Below, in pieces: positions 34,101 to 41,636 of a DNA stretch of 64,000 nt. Under the pieces are notes generated by a model. That model made no database searches and was not told the DNA's origin. It worked only from the letters and a program-made list of their open reading frames with translations. Both the position numbers and the translations under genes were made by a program. The DNA lies in contig NMRA01000053.1 in the NCBI GenBank assembly GCA_002633005.1, forward strand, positions 444,131-508,130, given 5' to 3'. How positions within the stretch are numbered: position 1 is the first letter of the stretch; each line of letters opens with the position of its first letter. The stretch is from Phoronis australis. Taxonomy: Eukaryota; Phoronida; Phoronidae.

Positions 34101-36544
34101 GCTTTCACCATGACACCGTGTACAACTGGAATTTCAAAATGTGTCCAAGATTGATGAATAACATATTGACAATTTGGCTTTTCTAGTTTTATGAAATAGA
34201 AATTGAAATAAGACCAAAACAGCTCAACACAACACATGAACAGCAGAGATAAAGTTGACATGAGGATCTACAGGATTTCAAACACCATTAAGAGTCACCT
34301 AGTTAAAACGAACTGACCATAGTATGAACAAGCTCTACAACTACACTTGTTTAAACATGAACGTCTTTTGAATTACATAGAATTTCAGAGACAAAAAGAT
34401 AGCAAAAGGGGAAATTCTTCTGAAATGAGATCTGCAACTTTTTCCTGGCCAGACTTTTAAGGGTACGTGCCCAATCAATGCCTACAGTTAACAATAGCCA
34501 ATAATGGCACTTTGTATCAATTTGCAACCTAACATGAAAACAATAAGGTGCTAAGCTTAGCCTAACCTTAATGACATAAAACTACTCTGAAAACTTACGG
34601 ATTTGCGATGTGTCTCTCAATGCCGTCATCTTCATGCAGTCAATTATCAGCACTGGAAAATCTGCTTGTTTCGATAAAAATGTTTTCAATTCTTTCCTGC
34701 AATGCAACTGTTTGATCGCAAGTCCTTGCTGTACCATTGTTCAACTTATCAGTTCAGTTGAAATCCCTAGACATGAAAATTTGACCCTTATTGGTTAATA
34801 CAAAGAGAAAGGGCACGTGACCCTTCTGGCTAATCAGTGTCGTGTCAGGTGTCAAGTCTACTGACACGTTCACCAACTCGTATGGAATCATAAATTATCA
34901 TGTGACCAGCTTACTCCCTCTTACAGATTAATGGGACAAACACAAAGTAACTTTGGTGCAATTACAAGTCAGAATTGATGCTTCTACCTGAATTGCTTTA
35001 AAGTTCTTCTGTAGGATTTCCATCGGTAAAGCAGCAATCACGTATTTACTGCAATACATTTGGCCATGTTTACTGCAGGCTAACCTAATCACAGAAATTT
35101 ACAATTCTATTAGACCCTACATGTTCAAGCCAAAGTTGAAGCTTATTGCTAAACTTCAAATTGCCCATTCCTAAAATTTTTAAAATAGGTCAGGGGATAC
35201 TGACAACTGAAAACGAAAAGACAAAATATCTAATAGATTTAACATTTGATCACTTACAGAACACCCCTTTGTGCCACACCTCCCGTTGACCTGACTTGTG
35301 TTGAACTTGGACCTCGACTGCCAGAGGGTGTCATAGATGAGATATTGGGCGTTACCCCTGTACTAGTCTGCGCAGCATAAGATGTGCTTGGTGACTGCTC
35401 TACAACTGCCGTGGCTGCATCTCCAAGCCACATACTTTGTTCACCACCCAGACGGTCCCCATCTTCAGACTCCACAGACATAAGCAAACCAGGCTCCTCC
35501 TTAATGTTCTGTTCATTTGTTACACAACTGGATGGTGATGCCGCCATCAACGTGGAAGATTCTGTTGATGAACCGGCCGCTGTGTAATCAGTCTCTGATG
35601 TCCCCGACTGTGTGATGGATGGGACACTCACAGTGGACACTTCCGTTCCTGCTGTCAGAATCACTGGTTGAGAGTTTGAAACACTAGGTCCACTACCACT
35701 ACTACTACCACTTCTAGCATTTACAATTGTACTACTTTTACTGCTACGGGAAATGGCGTTCTTGAGAAGATTTGTCACACTTTTTGGTCGTGCTGGCCTT
35801 GGTCGATTGTTGAGCGACACTGGCCGTGAGTAGGGAGCCCGGAGGCCCCTCCGACTAGGTGGCACTGATCGCATAAATGTACTGTTCGTGCCCAAATGGC
35901 TAGCTGCCTGGTGGCCATGGAAACTGTCTGGCAAACTGCGCGGCCAACTGACTGGTTCTGCTGGAGTTGTGTACTGCCAGGCGTCTGAGCCGACACCTTC
36001 GCTGTCTACAAATGGACAAAATCACACAGTATTAGCACAGTAAAAGTGGCTCTGAATTCCAGTATATACATACTTATACCAGCAACTGAATATGATAACT
36101 TGTTCACACAAATAAATCGTGTTTTTCAGGTGACCAGAGTTCCCTGGTATATTTCCAAGCCAAAGACCATAATCTCCACTCCATAAAAGCCAAAATGTTT
36201 TAGCAGCTAAATCATCAGTTAAAAGGCGTCTTTTCACCAGTTACACAAGCAGAGGTTCTGTGTGGCTAATTCTCCTTAGGTAAAGCTGTAATACTCCTTT
36301 AAAAGAACACTCTGTGAAGTAAAACTTCGCTATTAAAGTTTTATTATGAAAGTAAGTGAACGGTGGCATTAACCTTCAGTGAGAATCATATGTCCGTAAA
36401 CTTTGTACTCGGCAACCTTTAGGTCTAGCCAAGCGACGAAACTGGATATGAGCGAGCCCTTTGCTTGCATGATCAGAGAACAGAAACCAAGGCGTAGATG
36501 TTCTATATCTCCCATTTTGACGAAGAGCAATCAATCTTGTCAAT
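961..36544 (-). CDS. Gene with shared 5' exons and an array of alternative terminal exons, each encoding two C2H2 zinc fingers
   Basis: Spliced gene model built from splice sites and codon phase. ATG exon (ends phase 1), Ser/Thr-rich exon (1 to 2) and short exon (2 to 1) join in frame with no stop. Nine downstream exons on the same strand all start in phase 1 with a split Gly codon, encode two fingers of the C-X2-C-X12-H-X4-H type, and end with their own stop. They are therefore best read as mutually exclusive 3' exons, giving proteins with one N-terminal part and different DNA-binding ends. C2H2 pairs bind DNA in known families, so a nuclear transcription-factor role is inferred. The layout recalls insect lola and mod(mdg4), but I see no BTB domain in the common part. 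Two further exons (33561-33784 and 25049-25304) fit the phases as alternatives or cassettes. A tandem set of separate small genes sharing lost 5' exons is less likely because every acceptor phase agrees. Confidence 0.72.
1134..5486. other. Intron between finger exons B and A
   Basis: AT-rich noncoding DNA. It holds the hairpin at 3721 and the repeated GGCCCTTTCATAC motif (3251, 3741). The block TCATAGGTGTTCTTTATT just upstream of exon A corresponds to the conserved pre-acceptor sequence of its relatives. Confidence 0.6.
3721..3772. repeat. Long inverted repeat (19-bp arms, one mismatch)
   Basis: CATCGAAGCATCGACATTC (3721-3739) pairs with GAATGTCAATGCTTCGATG (3754-3772) around the spacer AGGCCCTTTCATAC. 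The spacer core GGCCCTTTCATAC also occurs at 3251-3263, so the hairpin may be the junction of a MITE family. Confidence 0.85.
5487..5662 (-). CDS. Alternative 3' exon B: two C2H2 fingers
   Basis: The acceptor TTTTTTGTTTTAG|GC opens in phase 1; the stop TAA is at 5487-5489. It encodes GFECGICGNSYAWRKDLL, linker HIRSNHFGIR, then CPMCPKTFAHGYTIKVHLL and tail NSIME. Both fingers are canonical. The HFGIRHKC linker is shared in part with exons A and F. Confidence 0.8.
5663..7633. other. Intron between finger exons C and B
   Basis: Possible MITE at 6029-6290; otherwise nothing recognised. Several 60-75 codon frames are chance frames. Confidence 0.6.
6029..6290. repeat. Possible MITE with GGGGCCxxTTTCATGAAA-type end
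   Basis: Left GGGGCCTATTTCATGAAAAA with CTTAAGG following, and right (complement) GGTTTCAAGAAAAGATATTTT with CTTAAGG, resemble each other. A matching end, GGGGCCCGTTTCATCAAAGA on the minus strand, occurs near 51690. Boundaries are uncertain. Confidence 0.4.
7634..7797 (-). CDS. Alternative 3' exon C: two C2H2 fingers
   Basis: The acceptor CTTTTTGTTCTAG|GG opens in phase 1; the stop TAA is at 7634-7636. It encodes GFSCGICGKNYNWRIGIH, linker HIKANHLGIR, then CHLCSSTFNQKYSLRIHMQ and one Thr after the last His. All zinc ligands are present. A longer open frame overlaps it on the same strand in another phase but contains no motif. Confidence 0.8.
7798..9643. other. Intron between finger exons D and C
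   Basis: Holds the decayed inverted-repeat element at 9080-9508. Nothing else recognised. Confidence 0.6.
9080..9508. mobile_element. Probable decayed inverted-repeat DNA element
   Basis: The left GTTTACACTTCAAAAGTTG and right (complement) CGTTTAGACATCAACATTTG are similar, and CTCCGTGTCAATT / CTCCGTGTCAGTT recur inside in direct and inverted orientation. Boundaries are approximate and no target duplication was found. It lies in the intron between finger exons C and D. Confidence 0.45.
9644..9804 (-). CDS. Alternative 3' exon D: two C2H2 fingers
   Basis: The acceptor TTCTTTGTTCTAG|GG opens in phase 1; the stop TGA is at 9644-9646 immediately after the final His. It encodes GFSCGICGKNYSRKFCIH, linker HITANHLGIR, then CHLCSKTFNQTSSLRTHLQ. 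Both C-X2-C-X12-H-X4-H sets are complete. The first finger helix (RKFCIHR) differs most from its close relatives C and E. Confidence 0.8.
9805..12483. other. Intron between finger exons E and D
   Basis: Contains the decayed finger exon at 10872-11012. The rest is AT-rich noncoding DNA. Confidence 0.6.
10872..11012 (-). pseudogene. Decayed zinc-finger exon between D and E
   Basis: The minus strand aligns with exons E and F over most of their length: acceptor-like GTTCGAG, GGTATTTGTGGAAAG, CACTTGGGTAT, and an F-like 3' part (CTGGGAAAATGT and ATATAA in plus orientation). The first Cys codon of finger 1 is missing. About 11 bases are lost between the finger-1 helix and the linker, which shifts the frame, and the acceptor reads CGAG. 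It therefore cannot encode a working finger pair and is a dead member of the array. Confidence 0.75.
12484..12644 (-). CDS. Alternative 3' exon E: two C2H2 fingers
   Basis: The acceptor TTTTTTGTTCTAG|GG opens in phase 1; the stop TAA is at 12484-12486, directly after the last zinc-binding His. It encodes GFFCGMCGKTYNWRISVQ, linker HIKANHLGIR, then CHLCPNTFNQTSSLRTHLQ. Both fingers are intact. It is most similar to exon D; their second fingers share the helix QTSSLRT, so they are probably the youngest duplicates. Confidence 0.8.
14690..14925 (-). mobile_element. tRNA-derived SINE
   Basis: On the minus strand a Pol III head is visible: A-box-like TGGCCTGATTGATA (14899-14911) and B-box-like GGTTCAAGTCC (14858-14868), spaced as in a tRNA and starting GGAGGCAGTG near 14925. 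About 170 bases of AT-rich non-tRNA body follow. The tRNA part lacks a proper anticodon arm and CCA context, so it is a SINE, not a tRNA gene. The 3' end is only approximate. Confidence 0.65.
14705..14727. repeat. Perfect inverted repeat, 10-bp arms
   Basis: GTCTGATACA-CGT-TGTATCAGAC: two 10-bp arms with a 3-base spacer within or just beyond the SINE body. Confidence 0.85.
15428..15568. repeat. 16-bp minisatellite, about 8-9 copies
   Basis: The unit GCCTGGGCCGAGACAG repeats head to tail from 15441 to about 15568, with variants TCCTGGGCCGAGACAG and GCCAGGGCCGAGACAG. Strongly GC-rich against its AT-rich surroundings. A 65-codon open frame across it is an artefact of the repeat. Confidence 0.93.
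15695..15867 (-). CDS. Alternative 3' exon F: two C2H2 fingers
   Basis: The acceptor TTTTTTGTTCTAG|GG opens in phase 1; the stop TAG is at 15695-15697. It encodes GFACDICGKTYNWKPDVR then RHIKANHLG, and finger 2 CPMCPKTF...H-X4-H with tail NLMD. Both fingers are canonical. It is closely related to exons B, C, D and E (shared HIKANHLGIR linker). Intron bases upstream of the acceptor are conserved with those of its relatives. Confidence 0.8.
15868..17870. other. Intron between finger exons G and F
   Basis: Holds the 15972-16230 inverted-repeat element. About 1.6 kb of AT-rich sequence follows with nothing recognised. Confidence 0.6.
15972..16230. mobile_element. MITE-like element with CAAACTGGAT ends and an internal duplication
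   Basis: The left CAAACTGGATAGACTGAATA and GGTGGTG are mirrored at right by CACCACC and the complement of CAAACTGGATGGAGTC. Inside, a segment starting GCCCTCTGTAGTCATT occurs at 16031 and again at 16117. It lies in the intron upstream of finger exon F. Target duplication unclear. Confidence 0.7.
17871..18067 (-). CDS. Alternative 3' exon G: two C2H2 fingers
   Basis: The acceptor TTTTTTTGTTTTAG|GG opens in phase 1 and the stop TGA is at 17871-17873. Finger 1 is CGLC with 13 residues to the first His (one more than usual); finger 2 is CPYC...FKW...H-X4-H. The C-terminal tail after the last His (GITNNVRVVTP) is the longest of the array. The coding DNA for part of this tail recurs in a decayed copy at about 22.05 kb. 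The 20-bp minisatellite at 18255 lies in the intron just upstream. Confidence 0.75.
18255..18414. repeat. 20-bp minisatellite, 8 copies
   Basis: The unit GTTGTCTGGTGAATGACTGG repeats eight times with few changes (GAAAGACAGG, GAATGACACG variants). It lies in the intron between finger exons H and G. Confidence 0.95.
18906..19093 (-). CDS. Alternative 3' exon H: two C2H2 fingers
   Basis: The acceptor TTCCATTTTAG|GC opens in phase 1; the stop is at 18906-18908. It starts GQFVCGICQSQFK, two residues before the first Cys like its neighbours plus one extra. Both fingers are C-X2-C-X12-H-X4-H (CGIC...H..H and CPFC...FKW...H..H). It shares the ESCP and FKW signature of exon G, showing that these two arose by duplication. 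A short tail (QISKNKFV) follows the last His. Confidence 0.75.
19499..19846 (+). other. Unassigned 115-codon open frame
   Basis: An ATG-initiated frame opposite in strand to the zinc-finger gene, between exons H and I, starting MNSKQSSPGKKNSTTQKTIG. It is basic at the N-terminus and has no domain that I recognise. A donor-like CCAG|GTAAGA follows the eighth codon. It could be a chance frame or a transposon remnant. Confidence 0.2.
20001..20017. repeat. Poly(C) run
   Basis: Twelve C, then CTCCCC-type continuation; a simple repeat, likely length-variable. Confidence 0.85.
20348..20538 (-). CDS. Alternative 3' exon I: two C2H2 fingers, first with an enlarged loop
   Basis: The acceptor TTGTTTGTAG|GC opens in phase 1 (split Gly), with a stop at 20348-20350. 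The exon encodes GFICGLCGK at its start. Finger 1 has C-X2-C-X17-H-X4-H, five residues longer than normal between the second Cys and first His (insert near CIEGT). Finger 2 is standard (CPHC...FKW...H-X4-H). The FKW motif groups it with exons G and H. It is the finger exon closest to the common part. Confidence 0.75.
22042..22096 (-). pseudogene. Probable remnant of a G/H-type finger exon
   Basis: A 14-base match (GCATAACGAACAAC on the minus strand) to the 3' coding end of exon G sits at the end of a stretch that also retains AAATGG and CTGAGG spaced like the FKW helix region of G. The frame has stops and the first finger is not recognisable. The position, between the finger array and the transmembrane exon, fits a degenerated copy, but the match is short. 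Confidence 0.4.
24044..24684. mobile_element. Inverted-repeat element with CAGGGxTGTTCCAG ends, long copy
   Basis: The left end CAGGGTGTTCCAGCAAAATC and right end ACAGATTTTTCTGGCACAGC are imperfect inverted repeats matching those at 32813-33100. About 640 bp. The interior includes a degenerate GTTG/GTCATTGT-rich stretch (about 24300-24500) and a 102-codon open frame without a recognised domain. No clear target duplication. Confidence 0.6.
25049..25304 (-). CDS. Exon encoding a transmembrane helix, phase-compatible with the finger exons
   Basis: The open frame begins just after a TAG that belongs to an acceptor (CATTCTAG|ATTGGA, exon from 25304, phase 0). A second acceptor GCCAG|TGTG (exon from 25284) would be phase 2. 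It ends at a strong donor GACAG|GTGAGC in phase 1, the phase needed by every finger exon; without splicing a stop follows four codons later. The peptide holds a clear membrane helix (IIITLVLFTLLVALVVLLKM) followed by a basic, Ser/Thr-rich tail. With the phase-2 acceptor it could replace exon 34001-34125. With the phase-0 acceptor it could follow exon 33573-33784. Either route gives a membrane-anchored protein. It could instead belong to an unrelated gene. Confidence 0.45.
27359..27476. repeat. Large imperfect hairpin
   Basis: GTACATGAAG and CTTCATGTAC, TCGACCTT and AAGGTCGA, GGTATC-GACT-GATACC are nested inverted matches across about 118 bp, with mismatched interruptions. A 123-codon antisense frame crosses it but shows no motif. 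Possibly a foldback MITE. Confidence 0.65.
27605..27857. mobile_element. MITE, copy 1 of a CATG-ended family
   Basis: 253 bp with terminal inverted repeats (CATGCGCGCACCC at left, GGGTGCGCCCATG at right) and a second inverted block GGGGGGCTCGAATT inside each end. Flanked by GAAGTT on both sides (27599-27604, 27858-27863). A related copy is at 40331. No coding potential. Confidence 0.82.
30739..30794. repeat. Short palindromic MITE, copy a
   Basis: A 56-bp imperfect palindrome bounded by ATTTTGAGAATCAG and CTGATTCTCAAAAT, with core CCACTGAATAGC. Two relatives are at 42846 and 57437. Confidence 0.75.
32813..33100. mobile_element. Inverted-repeat element with CAGGGxTGTTCCAG ends, short copy
   Basis: The left end CAGGGCTGTTCCAGTAAAATC (followed by GTGTGGGAGGGGGG) pairs with the right end CCCCTCCCATACAGATTTTGCTGGAACAGCCCT as an inverted repeat of about 35 bp. 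The interior repeats ATGGGTGGT several times. No coding frame. Confidence 0.75.
33561..33784 (-). CDS. Alternative terminal (or internal) non-finger exon of the zinc-finger gene
   Basis: The acceptor TTTTTCTTATTCAG|GTGAC opens an exon in phase 1, the same phase as the finger exons. It encodes 74 residues to a stop at 33561-33563, starting GDYRVRTVTVPQSLNRENLE. The alternation of hydrophobic residues and the final strand-like ALYVKL look like the end of a small alpha/beta domain, but I cannot name a family. A weaker internal donor (TTATAT|GTTAAG, exon end 33573, phase 0) would let it continue into the transmembrane exon at 25304, whose first acceptor is phase 0. Whether it is terminal or internal cannot be decided here. 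Confidence 0.55.
34001..34125 (-). CDS. Short common exon of the zinc-finger gene (phase 2 to 1)
   Basis: The acceptor GAAATTCCAG|TTG and the donor GAGAG|GTAGGT enclose 125 nt. Joined to the preceding exon in phase 2 it reads on without a stop (LCTRCHGESGARVILSKP at the start, EEWTTIMPVRLR at the end). It ends on a single G, so every downstream exon starting with G or GN in phase 1 restores a glycine or valine codon. That makes it the natural splicing hub for the finger exons and for the exon at 33784. The domain is not recognised. Confidence 0.6.
34126..35257. other. Intron between common exons
   Basis: AT-rich; nothing recognised. Confidence 0.6.
35258..36005 (-). CDS. Long low-complexity common exon, Ser/Thr/Pro-rich, of the zinc-finger gene
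   Basis: This 748-nt exon (phase 1 to phase 2) has an acceptor TTTGTAG at its start and a consensus donor TTCT|GTAAGT at its end; read-through would meet TAA at once. The predicted 249 residues are rich in Ser, Thr, Gly and Pro and look disordered. A basic Arg/Pro-rich patch (RRGLRAPYSRP, then RPRPARPK) may act in nuclear localisation. Near residue 215 lies IKEE, a match to the SUMO-acceptor pattern psi-K-x-E, followed by an acidic stretch (SVESEDGD). Such linkers are typical between the N-terminal domain and fingers of transcription factors. No catalytic motif is visible. Confidence 0.72.
36374..36544 (-). CDS. First coding exon of the zinc-finger gene (ATG at 36515-36513)
   Basis: The exon is bounded by a strong acceptor (T-rich tract ending GTTTGCAG, exon from 36544) and a donor GAAG|GTTAAT at 36374. 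An in-frame TGA lies 15 bases upstream of the first ATG, which fixes the start at 36515. It encodes 47 residues plus one base (phase 1), starting MGDIEHLRLGFCSLIMQAKG. I do not recognise the domain. There is no signal peptide and no BTB motif. The acceptor upstream of the ATG means that at least one noncoding 5' exon must lie at higher coordinates. Confidence 0.62.
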
Positions 36545-38418
36545 CTGCAAACGCAAACATTAAAGGGTTATTGCATACTTGAACATAATCTTCGAAATTT
36601 TGATGAGCATACAAAATATAGGCTCCAGGCAGGTATAAAGGGATCAAAGCTAGCTTCCAGCATACACTTTTCACATCACGAAAATGGCCATCACAACGAC
36701 TGAACTTCAATCTGTCCTGAATTGTTTTCTCACATCAAAAATGCACTGAGTATGATTTGAAAACGAAAGGATGATATTACATCAGTTAGCATATTAATAC
36801 TAGCACTGAAAGTACTTAAAGTTTACTTTATAGACAAACTGGCCTATAAAACATCAACGTCCAGATGTCAACAAAACGCGATATCGGACCTGAAATCTGT
36901 TATCACCTGGATGGATATTAACGATAGACAAATAGAATACAGTAGCTTTTGTTAATCTGCGATGATGAGTGGTAGTTTTGGAGTTATGGAGGAACCCCGG
37001 AAACATCAGTACCAGTTCAAATGGAAGCAAGTTGTCTATCAAAAACAACAAGCCTTAACAAGCGAACTTCGAATGGAACTCCTACTTCATACCCGGATAC
37101 TACTATTTTTTGAATCCTCTAGCCACGGTGACACCAAAAATGTATTGACTTGTACAGATTGGTTCCTTCTTATTCGTAAAGTCCGAAATCATGTCCACAT
37201 GAAGTCAAGTGTTTTTGAGGACGACATTTGTCTGTGAAAACACGCAGAACTCTTGTGTTTTTTTGAGGAAGTTTTGAAGAGGCAGTCCTTTAAATGACTA
37301 CTGATGTTTTTTACTCACGTTTCCCTAATGTGCCATGCGGTATCATCAATACACTAGCCAATTTTGGCGTCTTTTGACATGCATGATCATTGTAGTTATC
37401 ATTCCTGCCGAGAGGTGTCACAGTTTTATAACGGTGGTCATCCGAGATAGCTTACTAGCAAAACACCTCGAACAGTGAATGCATGAATAAGAAGCGCCTA
37501 ATCACCACGATGAGAGGATTCAGGAAATAGAAATTTCAAGTATGGAGTCAGATTGTAAACAATAACCTTTAACAATTTCCCATGATTTTTACCTCATTCT
37601 GATTTTTCAAAAAAATCAAAGAAATAGATGTTTCGAACCGATAACATCTTCTGCTGTTCAGAACTACGAAAATGTATATGTATATCATTTTTAAAAAATT
37701 CAAACTACACAGAGTAACTTCAGTTTTCATTGAAATACCGTTTTTTTTTCTTCTTGTAGTTGTAGCACAATCATCATGGATCTAGGTCAACTAATTAGGT
37801 CAAACTCAAAGCCACAATTCAAAATCGTGTAACAAGATTCAACTTCTAAGTATTTGCTCCGTTGCTTTGAAAATTCGACACATTGATATCTCAAAAAAAT
37901 AAGATTCTCCAACAACAACTGAATAAGACATACAAATCAATCGGTAACCCAATCGTCTTCAAGAGTCATGGCCGCCATGTTTGATATGTGGATTATTCTT
38001 TGTTTGGCTGGGGAAGTCATCTTTTTGGAGCAAACCTTAAGATCGAACAAAGCCATTTGAGGGGCATTACTTGCAAAAACATCAAACGTCTGGCTTTACA
38101 TGATTTTGGAAGCTACTGGCCCGACAACGAAGACAAAACAAGAATGAAAATATTCTGGAACTTCTAGTGGAGAGGCGTTCAATTTCAAATTCGAGCATGT
38201 GAACTCGGACGCGATTCAAAACTTGAAATAGTTAAAAATTAGGCGAAGCAGCATTATCTGATTTGTAACAGACTGAGGGACATCAACTCACTTACATCGA
38301 AAATTCATCAATTGAAGCACACCTGTCACTAATTACGTTTCTTTTCGTCGCAAACTCAAAACTTATGAAGTAAAATGACGGAAATCTTCGCTGGAAAATT
38401 CTGCAAATCAAGGCGACG

Positions 38419-38426
38419 TGACGTCA
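38419..38426. promoter_or_regulatory. CRE-like palindrome TGACGTCA
   Basis: A full 8-bp CRE/ATF site in a locally CpG-containing stretch (GCGACGTGACGTCACTCGTG), about 1.9 kb upstream of the zinc-finger gene's ATG exon, where a noncoding first exon is expected. Whether it is used is unknown. Confidence 0.3.
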
Positions 38427-40330
38427 CTCGTGGCGGTTGCAGGTGGCGCTGCTGTGCGTGAACTTGGAATCCTCGACAAGTTAACTCAGATAATCACTGC
38501 ACTAAATCAAATTAAATGTTAATAAAATACTGTAACTTTTAACAAACCTACAACTACAGGCGATCTTGTTCACCAATTTATTTAACTGCTCACATATTCC
38601 TCCGATTTTGTGTCACAATGAGGCTTACGGTAAAGGAAAAAAACGGTAAGGCCAATAATTACGAAAATCAGATTTAGACTGAACAAAAAATTCAATTCCA
38701 AGTTTATGCATGCGCGATCTCCTCATTTTGAACTTACTTAAACCATTTATGTTGCTTCTAAGTCAATAAACAATGTATTTATTGTCATTTGAATTTTGAG
38801 TACATTTTAGGGACAACCAGTAGAAAGTCAGATAGGCAAAAATCGCCTAGTGCACTTTACTGTTCGGTGATCGCGAGTCTGATGCTCTTAACTCCAGCCT
38901 GCAACTGTGTTTACTGAAGCGTCGTCAGTGAGAATTTCTAATTATTAAAAAACATCGATGATTCAGTCGATTTCCGTAGGTACATGAACATGTAAATCCG
39001 GCAAAAAAATTCATTGTCAAAGCAGAACATCATAAGCAATTCCTGAGTGAAGACATGCTCTCAGATTCTTGACGAGAAGGAGACGGGGTATACCACGGGT
39101 TTGGGAACGTCGGGAATTCATTAAGCTCGTGTTAACGTATTGTCACATTCTAGAGGTAGCTATTATGGTTTATGAGTTTAACTTGAACCCCAAAAATCGC
39201 TGAAGTCCGTGTAATGTGCAGTACTGATTACGTAATTAATCCGTTGAACATGTACTCTGAACACTGTTATCAAATTAACGATCATCAAAGAAATACCACT
39301 CTTAACATACATTGGAAAAGGTATCGATATTTTTTCGTTATGAAAAAAATAATGGGTAAATATTCATTTTACTTGCCCCCGCTTTCCACGGCCCTGTTAA
39401 TGTAAGATGAAATCAGTTTTTGTTTCATTTTGTTATGAGGGATGGGTAATTAAAGCTAACTAAATCCGAACATCAGTCTTTCAAACTAAACGTAGGAGCT
39501 CAAGTGTTTACACAAATTGAGCTTCTGTAAAAATATTTTTCAATATTGCATTATTCAAAATAATTCTATTTTAAGATGTTCTGCAATACTCGATTTCTTA
39601 CATAAATAAACGTGAGATTTGCCAAAGTTCATATTAGATTTGAAATCCTTTTTCTCCAAGGCACCTTGCCTCGGCGTCAATCAGTGTTCAGCAGATTTAG
39701 GGTACAGCTGAATCGGGCTGGTATATCTTTTGCCTAAAAGTAGAAAGTATCTTAGCAATTACCGTCCCATTTCACATTTTTCGTCAATTGCTATCACATT
39801 TTTACATGTTGTCGATGCTGCCTATCTGACAAGTGAATGCCGAGCCGGCGCAAAATGAGTTTTTCCAAGAACACAAGTGCAGACTCACGGTGGCTAGCCC
39901 ATTAAACGGTCCCATATATAAGTGAGGGAAGCACTCTTTGGTTTCGAGGAGTGCAGATGGTGTTCATACAAGCTTTCAGTTCGCTATATTCTGGATAATG
40001 TACTTGAAGTTCACTAGTCACCAAGGGGGGCAAGCGTATTGCAAGAGACTTTTAAGTCTCATTTGACTCTAGCCTCAGTGATTATGATGGCGGCCGCGAA
40101 GACGCAGCCCTCGTATTGTTCAATGAGAGTGAAACGCGTAACAACTGACTCGAAACGATTGATTCTAGACACCAAGCAACAATTTTATCATGCTCATAAA
40201 TAATGAGACTGACTTTGGCAAAGGCGTAGTTCGCAGATCTGCTCACCATGACAAATATTCGGATGCCAACGGAAGAGTGACACTGAAGACAGCTTAAGAC
40301 GATCCAACTGCGGTTTAGACATGTCAAATA

Positions 40331-40562
40331 CATGCGTGCATCCCGGCAGCCTAAAAAATGAGGGGGGCTCGAATATTTTAGAATGTGGGTACGTTCAGAA
40401 AAGCTATGAATGATACATTTCGCCTTTTAATAAAATTTTGTCTCGTTTTTTTATACTTTTCCGGCGGAGATTTTGTTTCTCTGAGGCGGACCTTTTAACC
40501 CACGGCACTTCGCCAAATGGACGACTCGTTCGAGCCCCCCAGACTTCCGGGGTGCGCGCATG
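40331..40562. mobile_element. MITE, copy 2 of the CATG-ended family
   Basis: 232 bp related end to end to 27605-27857: same CATGCGTGCATCC/GGGGTGCGCGCATG ends, GGGGGGCTCGAAT blocks and internal TTTTGTCTCGTTTxxT and TTTCxCTGAGG segments. Flanked by AAATA on both sides. Confidence 0.8.
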
Positions 40563-41394
40563 AAATACATGTACTTTTGTGCAACATAGGCCTATCTTTG
40601 TTTCGTTTTATTCAACACAACCACTACACATTTTATGCCTCCCCCCATATTGTGTGCCCCATCAGAAACCCCTCTTATTTTCTTGACCTCATTACGGCGT
40701 ATTCCCGTTGCTCTCAGGTTGATCAATTGATAGCCCAACAACAAGTTGGGAAGATGACCCCTGTAGCCAATATCTTACACGACTGATTAACTCCATTCTG
40801 GCATTCATGGTTAGAGGGTCAGCCCCGCTCTTTCGTTCGTAAGTGCTCTTATCTCCAGTTCGATCGTTAGTAGCCCCGGCTGACGTCGACTGGGCTGTGC
40901 TGTCAGTTAGAAATAAAAATCAAGTTATAACATATGAACAGAAAACCAATAGCATTTCTGAAATCCTTGTCAAATTGTGATCATGTTTAATTTTTGAATC
41001 GCCAAAAATACCGGCAACTACAACCGAAGTTACGACAAGTCTATTCTTCCCGAACGTGCCCATTCGCTTAAAATTGGGTTTGACCATCTGAATAAGCCAG
41101 GTAGATAATTGGCCTGCCTGTTGTCATACCAGACAAAAGACTGTGCTTGGCAGTTAACAAAGAAGATGTATCACAGTAGACTGGATCTTTGTGACCAGCA
41201 CATTGCCTCACTAACCTCAGCCTGAACAGCTGATCGCCTTCAGGCCGGGGACAGTCAAAAATTAAGTAGTTTGCTCAAGGTACGTCACCAATTAGAAACA
41301 TCGCCGACGTTATAGGCACCGATGTCGATTGATAACGCAATCTCTAACCAAAACAATCGTGTAAGGTATAGCACTCTTTGAACCCAACACTATG

Positions 41395-41636
41395 CAGTGG
41401 CAGATCAACGTTTTCAGTAAGGGGGGCTTAGGATATTTCGTGCCCTTCCCCGGCCGGCGAGGCCGCGTAGCACCGAGCCGTCGGGGAGTGAGAGTAGGTC
41501 GGGAGGGGGTTTCCCTCCTCATTAGTAGCTGATTTCGTTTTCCTGGCGACATTTTTGTAATTTTTATTTGTGATCCTGTCCGGAGGGGGGGGGGGGTTGA
41601 ACCCCCTGAACCCACCCGTAGATCCGCCCGGCTCTG
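41395..41636. mobile_element. hAT-like MITE (CAGTGGC...TIR)
   Basis: The left end CAGTGGCAGATCAACG and right end GTAGATCCGCCCGGCTCTG are imperfect inverted repeats of the widespread CAGTGGCGGATC type. Flanks CACTATG and CACAATG (6 of 7 identical) suggest a target duplication. Contains a G13-14 run and no intact transposase; the antisense open frame here is only repeat sequence. Confidence 0.55.

Noticed and set aside
35254-35934. Reading the Ser-rich frame as a complete small protein ending at 35254
   Set aside because: The stop lies within the splice donor GTAAGT, and phase links both sides to other exons, so it is an internal exon.
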